In this document: positions 9,153-15,207 of the stretch, one piece after another
Position numbering within the stretch: the stretch's first letter is position 1
Layout: every line of letters starts with the position of its first letter
Source: DATJGF01 sp035495315
GTDB lineage: Bacteria; Verrucomicrobiota; Verrucomicrobiia; Limisphaerales; UBA8199
Assembly (NCBI GenBank): GCA_035495315.1
Contig: DATJGF010000159.1
Span: forward strand, 1 to 16,765
DNA length: 16,765 nucleotides
Direction of reading: 5' to 3'
Notes under the pieces: model-generated
What the model was told of the DNA's origin: nothing
Databases searched by the model: none
What the model saw: only the letters and a program-made list of their open reading frames with translations
Translations under genes and position numbers: made by a program

Positions 9153-12100
9153 CTAATCTGGCGGCAGCACATTAAAGCTCTCAACCACCGCGCGCGGGTT
9201 CTTTCCCGGTTTTCCCGCGTCCTCGATCCGCACGACTGCCCGGGTCGCGACCTCTGCGGTGATCTGATAATTCGTGCAAAGGTTCACGAATTGGTTTCCG
9301 AAAAGGCTGCTGGGGATGACTGACCTGGGCGCCGGTTTAAGAGCCTGGCCGTAGGAGTAAATGACAAAGCGCGGTTGATCACCACTGCGGAGCAAGCCCA
9401 GGATTTGCTGCGGAATGCGCTCGTAAACGGCATCGTTAGCGCCCGCTCGGGTGGCGTTTGTGACTCCGGCGACGTACGGCGAGAGAACCGACAATTCCGG
9501 TGCGGCCAAAATGTCCCCCAAATGCTGATACGTATAATTGGGGAAATTGGTGCGAGAATCGGTGATGCCTTGCAGGATGCGGACCACTGGAGGCAGCGCT
9601 TTCGCGGTCGGATCGTATACGCCCGCAGGCTCGATAAACGTGCTGGTTGTCAGGTTGGACAGCACGTTGACGCCGGCCAGTACGGCCGACCACGCCGCGA
9701 GGTTCGTTTGATTGACGGAGAGTTGGCCCCGCGTCGCATTCTCGTTTAAAGCGGTAGTGAACAGGTCGAGTATTTTCCAATCGTTCGTTGGCGTCGAATA
9801 GAGTGCATCCGGGAATGTGTATGCGACGCCATTCAGGAGGCTGCCCGGATAAACGGGCACGAGGTTTGTGAACGTCACCACCTGATTATTTGTAGAAATC
9901 TGATTGGTAACCACACCCCAGACTTGCGGATTGCCAGTCCATTTCTGCCATAGACCGAGGTTTTGAACAGGTGTGCTGCCTGGCTGAAGCAGAATATTGG
10001 GCGATTTGAGATAAACAGTCTGCCAGGGCGTTCCGCGGTGGACGCGTCCCAGCCATCCAATATTGGGGAACTTATTAGTCGGAAAATCCCAGTCATCCGG
10101 CCGCGTCACCAACGGGTCTTTGGCGGCAATCTGGTAAGCCGGCATCGACGGCTTGGTGCCGAAGGGCGGGCCGCCCCAGGGTTGGTAGCGAGCATTGACC
10201 CCGGCGAGATTATCCAACGGCCGCGAGATGTTATCGACCTGATTGCTTTGATCCAATGATAAGTCGACCAGGTCGCCGATCGTGTAATGCACCAGCGGAT
10301 CATTGGCCTGCCACGAAGTATGAACAAACAGCGGCTTGTAAGGATCGAACGGAGCGTAGAAGACGTTTGATTTCCCGAAGGTTGCTCCCGGCGAGCCCAG
10401 ATTGAGCAGGTTATACTTGAAGCTTTGCATCGCCTTGACCATGTCCTGCCCGGCATAGGGATCGAGGCTGAAGTTGTTCCAGTCGGTAGTACCGGTTAGC
10501 CCGACGGCGATCTGATTTAAGATGCCGATTGTCGGAACGCGCGGATCGGTGGCTCCATGCTGCCGGTTAGTGCACCATTGTTCGGCGGGATTCTGCAGGT
10601 CGCCCAATTGACAGGTCGCGCCCTCGGTCAATTTCCTTGTCAGATCAATCGTTTGTTCCCAGTTGTTGAGATTAGCGTAATCGACGATGCGTTGGGCGTC
10701 GGTATCGACCAGGATAAAGCGGACGCGGGTATTCAAGTTGAGCCACCACACCGGCAGATAGAACTGTCCTGATTGATCAAACTTCGGCGTCTGCGGGATA
10801 AGCGAGTTTGTGGAGGCAACATTGGCCGGTTGGTTAAGAAGGGTGGAATTCGTGATAAATGTGCAGAAATTGGTTGCACCGAAGGGCAGCCGGAACGACT
10901 GCACGGTGCGACCTATATCTTGCCAACCTCGCCACGTACCGGCGGGAATCCGCGTCGGCAGGGTAGCTCGGGTAAGCCGGTTGCTCAGGATTACGCGGCC
11001 GAGTTCGTTAGTGATGATGGCGGTCATTTGCGCGACCGCAGTAAGTTCCAGATTTCGAGGGTAAGTATTGCTAAAGGAATTCCAGCCTTCCATGCCGAAT
11101 GAGTTCGTCAACGCCACGACGTACATTTGGTTGGTGTGCTTAACGGGACCGTCGATGGTATCCCGGCGAAATTCCAGCAACCGCGTCAAAAACATGTAAG
11201 TCTGCATCGAGAACTCGTTGAAATTGGGGAAGCCCTTCTTGACTCCGATCACCAAAGGCATTCCTGAAATCATTGGCTCAAATCGGTCTGGCTGAAACCG
11301 AGTGCCCAACTGGGGAATCTTTTGCGCGTTCACACTGGGCGACCCGGTGTCCAACTCGACGATCGGCGGTGCGGTAAGTGATGAGGCAAAACTCGTTCCC
11401 ACCACTTCGCGAAAACCGGCAATTATGATCACATTGTTGTTGGTCCCAAGGGTCGTGCGACGGAAGAGCGGGCGAAACACAGTTGGGCAATAGGGATACT
11501 GCTGGGCCGCTATGAACGCACGGTTGGTGCTTGAGTCGTAAATATTAACTGCGAGCTGGAGCAGGCGGTGAAGGCTGGCAGTATAAAAATTCGTCGGATA
11601 AATCTGAATGTTTGTGATCGTGAAGTTATATCCTGCATTGGCCAACAGGGCGTTGGCGGTGTTGGTGAAAAACGGGAGCGGCTCCCACGGGAAAAAGTTG
11701 GTTGCGCTGCTGATACCCTGGAGGTTTTTCTGGACCAGATTGTCGTAATTGATGTTGATCTTATTAGCTGTGTCGGGGGCGGAATCGGTGCCGAGCTGCG
11801 ACAGCAGGCGGTAGAAAGTGGTGCGGTCGTAGGTGTTGGTCTGTGCACCGGCCGTCATTAGCGCGTTTGCAAAGTGGGCCGAGGTCTTGGTCGGGTCGAA
11901 AAGGTCCTGGGTCGAAAAGAAATGATTGGTGTTGTCGGCGCCGGGCCAAGGGCGAATCGTGCGGTCGCTTGGACTGGCATCAGGGTCCAGTCCAAAAGTT
12001 GAAGCAGTTGTCAGAATCGGTCCGGCGGTGTAGCCGTCAACGTGATCAAAATCAAACGCACGTCGGCCATTGACATAAAGGCCGGCAACACTCGCCAAGC

Positions 12101-13184
12101 TGGCCGGGTAATTGGGTCCGCCATACCGGCTCGTCAGAATCGCGCAAGCATCGACAAATGCGTTGCCCTTGATAAAGGGATTGGCCCCTAGAGGGGAATA
12201 TATGTACTGCCCGCCCCAAGCGTAGAGATTGGTATTGAGGTCGTAGAGGAACGACGCAAGGTTAATCTCCCACGGTCCGACGCCTTGATTGCGAAGAAAA
12301 TCAGCGCCCGTCGCATCAATCGTAGCCTTGTCAGGCCGCCGAGCCTGATTGTGGATATAATTGATATCCAATGCCTGGCTGATCGGCACGACGAGATAAG
12401 CGTAGCGCCCAATAAAACGGTTGTTTGGCCCGTGCGGGCGATCAGGGAATTCCAGTGCGCCGATCCATTGGGGATCGCCTTGCTGATAGTTCAGCAGCAA
12501 CCCGTTGGTATTGAAAACACCCTGGCCTTGCGAATTGGTCACCCCAACCCAACCCGAGGGTTCGAACAGCCCGTTGCGATTGAGATCCAAATAATATCGA
12601 AAATCGTTGCTGCCAGTCAGACGGTTGGTGATAAAAACCGGGGGGCGTGGGTTATAAAGAAGATTCTCCAGGTTCTGCAGAGCGTCGGCGCGCGGCAGCG
12701 GAGCACCATTCCTTCCGACGTAATTGACGTTAGTAGGGCTGGTATTTCCAGGAACAAACGCAACAGGGCTGATGTAGTTGGTCGAGACCAGCATTGTGTA
12801 GTTGAAAGGATTGGTCAGCGCCAATATCGGCGCGATCATCTCAACCTGGGCGCGCGCGAAGGCGCCTTCAGCCATGCCTTGCGCCAGCACCATATCTGTT
12901 GCCGTAGTCGTTGAAGTCTTCTGGCCGCGGCTGAGGACCAGGAAAGCAATCGCCATGAAGGTAATAACCGACAGGAGAATCAGCGTAATCACCAGCGCCA
13001 CACCGGACTGCGCGCCCCGCGACGTACCGCAGAGTTTTACTCTGCTGTACCGCAGAGTTGCACTCTGCAAGGTGTGAGTTTTCTCTGCAACGCCTGGTTT
13101 CCCCGCAACCCGCAGAGTGGAACTCTGCGCTACAGCAGAGTGGAACTCTGCGCTACCCGTACTGCTCTGACGTACAACTTTCAT
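9153..13184 (-). CDS. Verru_Chthon cassette protein A-like; giant GspK/PilX-type pseudopilin-like protein
   Basis: This is a 1343-residue protein starting at an ATG that overlaps the stop of cassette gene C by 4 nt (ATGA). A 61-residue leader is followed by one membrane segment, residues 62-85 (GVALVITLILLSVITFMAIA). That segment resembles the GspK/PilX N-terminus: it follows Gly61 and lacks the Glu at mature position 5 that other pseudopilins carry. The remaining roughly 1250 residues have no domain I recognise. They are rich in Asn, Thr, Pro and aromatic residues, with about 31 Thr-Asn dipeptides by my count. Family knowledge: Verru_Chthon cassette protein A is the long member of a four-gene set; its function is not established. 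Inference: it is membrane-anchored with a large extracytoplasmic body, taking the GspK place in a pseudopilus tip; ordinary GspK is about 300-350 residues. The leader encodes four copies of a palindromic repeat, see 13029-13151. Confidence 0.8.
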   Translation of the reverse strand: MKVVRQSSTGSAEFHSAVAQSSTLRVAGKPGVAEKTHTLQSATLRYSRVKLCGTSRGAQSGVALVITLILLSVITFMAIAFLVLSRGQKTSTTTATDMVLAQGMAEGAFARAQVEMIAPILALTNPFNYTMLVSTNYISPVAFVPGNTSPTNVNYVGRNGAPLPRADALQNLENLLYNPRPPVFITNRLTGSNDFRYYLDLNRNGLFEPSGWVGVTNSQGQGVFNTNGLLLNYQQGDPQWIGALEFPDRPHGPNNRFIGRYAYLVVPISQALDINYIHNQARRPDKATIDATGADFLRNQGVGPWEINLASFLYDLNTNLYAWGGQYIYSPLGANPFIKGNAFVDACAILTSRYGGPNYPASLASVAGLYVNGRRAFDFDHVDGYTAGPILTTASTFGLDPDASPSDRTIRPWPGADNTNHFFSTQDLFDPTKTSAHFANALMTAGAQTNTYDRTTFYRLLSQLGTDSAPDTANKININYDNLVQKNLQGISSATNFFPWEPLPFFTNTANALLANAGYNFTITNIQIYPTNFYTASLHRLLQLAVNIYDSSTNRAFIAAQQYPYCPTVFRPLFRRTTLGTNNNVIIIAGFREVVGTSFASSLTAPPIVELDTGSPSVNAQKIPQLGTRFQPDRFEPMISGMPLVIGVKKGFPNFNEFSMQTYMFLTRLLEFRRDTIDGPVKHTNQMYVVALTNSFGMEGWNSFSNTYPRNLELTAVAQMTAIITNELGRVILSNRLTRATLPTRIPAGTWRGWQDIGRTVQSFRLPFGATNFCTFITNSTLLNQPANVASTNSLIPQTPKFDQSGQFYLPVWWLNLNTRVRFILVDTDAQRIVDYANLNNWEQTIDLTRKLTEGATCQLGDLQNPAEQWCTNRQHGATDPRVPTIGILNQIAVGLTGTTDWNNFSLDPYAGQDMVKAMQSFKYNLLNLGSPGATFGKSNVFYAPFDPYKPLFVHTSWQANDPLVHYTIGDLVDLSLDQSNQVDNISRPLDNLAGVNARYQPWGGPPFGTKPSMPAYQIAAKDPLVTRPDDWDFPTNKFPNIGWLGRVHRGTPWQTVYLKSPNILLQPGSTPVQNLGLWQKWTGNPQVWGVVTNQISTNNQVVTFTNLVPVYPGSLLNGVAYTFPDALYSTPTNDWKILDLFTTALNENATRGQLSVNQTNLAAWSAVLAGVNVLSNLTTSTFIEPAGVYDPTAKALPPVVRILQGITDSRTNFPNYTYQHLGDILAAPELSVLSPYVAGVTNATRAGANDAVYERIPQQILGLLRSGDQPRFVIYSYGQALKPAPRSVIPSSLFGNQFVNLCTNYQITAEVATRAVVRIEDAGKPGKNPRAVVESFNVLPPD
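13029..13151. repeat. Four copies of a 17-nt palindrome GCAGAGT-NNN-ACTCTGC in the leader of cassette gene A
   Basis: The copies lie at 13029-13045 (centre TTT), 13052-13068 (TGC), 13112-13128 (GGA) and 13135-13151 (GGA). Each has perfect 7-bp arms around a 3-nt centre. They form two pairs, each with 23-nt spacing start to start, and the pairs are 60 nt apart. A fifth half-copy (CTCTGCAA) sits near 13083. The whole set lies inside the coding sequence of the gene A leader, upstream of the membrane segment. Confidence 0.9.
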
Positions 13185-14248
13185 GGATAAGCGGTAGTAT
13201 CGAGATTGGGGATGGCGATGCGCTGATGAAAAATATGAACCTGCGCGACATGATTCGACAGGTACTGCAGCCGAGCGGTCGCCACGGGAATCGAACGGTA
13301 GCGCTGCAAAATTTGCGGTTCGAGAATGCCTAATTCAACATCGACATACGCCGGGAGGGCATTGCTCATGAAATAGGCGGCGGATTGGTCGCGGAGGGCC
13401 GGCGAGGCGCAAGCGATGGTATTCCATGCGTTGGTATAACCGAGTAGCGGCGGTCGCGCATTCGGATCTGTCGTGAACGCATTGGTGCCTCGAAACGCAT
13501 TCGTCACAATCAAGAATCCATTCTTCGCATAAGCCCGAACTCGGAAATGGACGACGCCATCGGCGATCCGGCTCATGTTGGTTACGGGTTGTCCAATCAA
13601 AGATAGAGCAGTCCGGCTGACGCCGAGAAAATTTCCGCTGAGCGAGATAAGTCCCACGCGAGGCGTATTCGTACGGTAAAAACGGTAAAGTGATCCGACA
13701 ATGCCATTGGGATCCTCCGGCAATACTTCATAGCCTGTGCCCAGCCAATCCTGGTTGAAGCGGCTGATAAAGAACAGCCGCTGGATCGAGTTGGTTCGAT
13801 AAACGGCGCTCGGCATGCCTGGAAGCGCCTGCCAGAGCGGAGTAAAAAACGGATTCGGTTCGACGAAGAAGTTGGTCGCTCGATACCAGCCATTATTGAC
13901 GATCTGGTCCGGCGCCTGGGTTGGAGTCATTTGCGTCAGTTCGCGGCTGAGCAGTTCCATTGTGGAGCGTCCGGCTTCGAGCACGTCGCTCTGGGTCATG
14001 CTCGTGCGGAAGGCGCGCTGGGTTTGATTGAACATCGCCAACAGGCCCAGGACGATCAGCGAAAGCAGGGCAACGGTGATCATGATCTCGATCAGCGTGA
14101 AGGCGAGGGACGAAAGGACGTGTTGCGTGTTTCCTGTTGCGTCGTGCGTGGTGCGTGTTGCGTGAAACGTAAAACGTGAGACGTGAGGTGGAACCACGCC
14201 GCGGCGCGTAAACCGTGAATCGTATTTGGTAAATGGTTTGGTTTTCAC
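13181..14248 (-). CDS. Verru_Chthon cassette protein C-like prepilin (GspJ-like minor pseudopilin)
   Basis: This is a 355-residue protein. The start is GTG 14248-14246, overlapping the TGA of gene B (GTGA). No other Met codon precedes the prepilin motif, which supports this start. The prepilin signal is at residues 49-70: cleavage is expected at Ala49/Phe50 (LAFTLIEIMITVALLSLIVL), with the conserved Glu at mature position 5 (Glu54). After it comes FNQTQRAFRTSMTQSDVLEAGRS, shortened here to its key trait: an amphipathic stretch with NQTQRA followed by AGRSTMELLSREL, typical of GspJ-like and Verru_Chthon C proteins. The 49-residue leader is unusually long and encodes a heptanucleotide array (14118-14187). 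It ends by overlapping gene A by 4 nt, so translation is probably coupled. The expected location is the inner membrane before assembly, then a pseudopilus. Family assignment is by motif and gene order. Confidence 0.8.
   Translation of the reverse strand: MKTKPFTKYDSRFTRRGVVPPHVSRFTFHATRTTHDATGNTQHVLSSLAFTLIEIMITVALLSLIVLGLLAMFNQTQRAFRTSMTQSDVLEAGRSTMELLSRELTQMTPTQAPDQIVNNGWYRATNFFVEPNPFFTPLWQALPGMPSAVYRTNSIQRLFFISRFNQDWLGTGYEVLPEDPNGIVGSLYRFYRTNTPRVGLISLSGNFLGVSRTALSLIGQPVTNMSRIADGVVHFRVRAYAKNGFLIVTNAFRGTNAFTTDPNARPPLLGYTNAWNTIACASPALRDQSAAYFMSNALPAYVDVELGILEPQILQRYRSIPVATARLQYLSNHVAQVHIFHQRIAIPNLDTTAYP
14118..14187 (+). repeat. Heptanucleotide tandem array, 10 units, in the leader of cassette gene C
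   Basis: Ten consecutive 7-nt units can be read: ACGTGTT, GCGTGTT, TCCTGTT, GCGTCGT, GCGTGGT, GCGTGTT, GCGTGAA, ACGTAAA, ACGTGAG, ACGTGAG. The consensus is NCGTGNN. The sense (minus) strand gives a heptad-like peptide with HVSRFTF, HATRTTH and DATGNTQ. The same unit type and the same unit number occur in gene B (15070-15139). Confidence 0.9.
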
Positions 14249-15207
14249 TGCGCTTTGGCGTACCTACGCGGGTCAAAGAGAAAAAGGTTAGTCAGGCCGA
14301 TGGGGTAGCCGTGGTCGTTGGTTCTGACCAATTGCCCTCCCACCAGCGTGCGAAAAATTTGCCGCTCGGGACCAACATCTCCGTTGGGAAGCACCGGCCA
14401 ACGGAACGTCAGGCGCAGGTCATGCAAATTGGCCTCCAGGTTATTGATGATGTTGGAATAATTGATGCGGGCCAAATACTGAGGGTTATTGGTCGCCAGT
14501 CCTCTAAGACTGATCCAATTGGTATCGTAATAATTGGTCCAATAAAGCCCGACATCGCAAATCAGCCGGTAGGTCAACGCGAAGTCCTGAATGGTCGAGT
14601 TGGTTTGCGGGAATTTCTCGTTGGCCGGACCACTGATGGAGCGGACATAAGCGACGATATGGTTGCTGAAGAATCCCGGTGTTCCGGGCAGCACCATGAT
14701 CTTGGGCGTGCTGAGGAGGCCAACGATGCGTGTGCCATTGGTAATGGGCATCTGCGGCGTGCTCAGCGCGTTGTTAACTGTCGAATTGGTATAAGTGTAA
14801 CCGAAGACGCTGCGCGCATTCCCCCGCGACGAGTAATGGAGTTGATAATTGGTTATCGACAGAACGTAATTGGTCAGGTCGTCGGAACCTTCAGCGCCGT
14901 TGCGGATGGCATCCATGAAGACTCGCGCGTCCTGCGTGATAATCGTCTCCTGCCGGTTCTCTTTCTGAGCGTTCATTCCAAAGGGCAGGATCCCGATAAT
15001 GGCCACCAGCGCGAAACCGATCACCGCGAGGCTGATCGCGATTTCGATCATGGTGAAGGCGGAGGCGGGACGTAAGACGTGAAACGTAACACGTGAAACG
15101 TGTTGCGTGTTCCGTGTTGCGTGTTCCGTGTTCCGTGTTCGGTAAACGGCAGTAGACAGTGCGCTCCCGGCATTCCGCACTCCGCATTCCACATTCCGCA
15201 TTCTCAT
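14245..15207 (-). CDS. Verru_Chthon cassette protein B-like prepilin (GspI-like minor pseudopilin)
   Basis: The frame is open up to an ATG at 15249, but I choose ATG 15207-15205 (320 residues). It forms an ATGA overlap with the stop of gene D and is preceded by a strong AGGAGGT at 15211-15217. The first residues are MRMRNVECG. The prepilin signal is at residues 50-70: cleavage is expected at Ala50/Phe51 (SAFTMIEIAISLAVIGFALV), with Glu55 at mature position 5, followed by GILPFGMNAQKEN. The 'G-LP-G-N' turn after the helix is what I associate with Verru_Chthon B; GspI is the nearest classical analogue. The leader is 50 residues and made almost wholly of two heptanucleotide arrays (15170-15204 and 15070-15139). 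The C-terminal two thirds is a plausible globular pseudopilin head with no separate domain that I recognise. Confidence 0.8.
   Translation of the reverse strand: MRMRNVECGVRNAGSALSTAVYRTRNTEHATRNTQHVSRVTFHVLRPASAFTMIEIAISLAVIGFALVAIIGILPFGMNAQKENRQETIITQDARVFMDAIRNGAEGSDDLTNYVLSITNYQLHYSSRGNARSVFGYTYTNSTVNNALSTPQMPITNGTRIVGLLSTPKIMVLPGTPGFFSNHIVAYVRSISGPANEKFPQTNSTIQDFALTYRLICDVGLYWTNYYDTNWISLRGLATNNPQYLARINYSNIINNLEANLHDLRLTFRWPVLPNGDVGPERQIFRTLVGGQLVRTNDHGYPIGLTNLFLFDPRRYAKAQ
15070..15139 (+). repeat. Heptanucleotide tandem array, 10 units, in the leader of cassette gene B
   Basis: Ten 7-nt units run without a gap: ACGTAAG, ACGTGAA, ACGTAAC, ACGTGAA, ACGTGTT, GCGTGTT, CCGTGTT, GCGTGTT, CCGTGTT, CCGTGTT. 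The sense strand reads as heptads: RTRNTEH, ATRNTQH, VSRVTFH. Because 7 is not divisible by 3, all three sense frames run through the same seven-residue cycle, and the sense strand shows no stop codon in the array. Confidence 0.92.
15170..15204 (+). repeat. Second heptanucleotide array, 5 units, directly after the start codon of cassette gene B
   Basis: The units are GCATTCC, GCACTCC, GCATTCC, ACATTCC and GCATTCT (consensus GCATTCC; GGAATGC on the sense strand). The array abuts the ATG at 15207-15205 exactly, so codons 2 to about 12 are made of it (RMRNVECGVRNAG). Confidence 0.9.

Noticed and set aside
12285..12914. Long plus-strand open frames opposite gene A and other genes (also near 14233-15075, 6779-7405 and 4733-5311)
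   Set aside because: They lie wholly antisense to genes with clear domain or prepilin motifs and show no recognisable protein features of their own.
13029..15204. Regularly spaced repeats as a CRISPR array
   Set aside because: Units are 7 nt tandem or 17-nt palindromes without unique 30-nt-class spacers, lie inside coding frames, and no cas gene is present.
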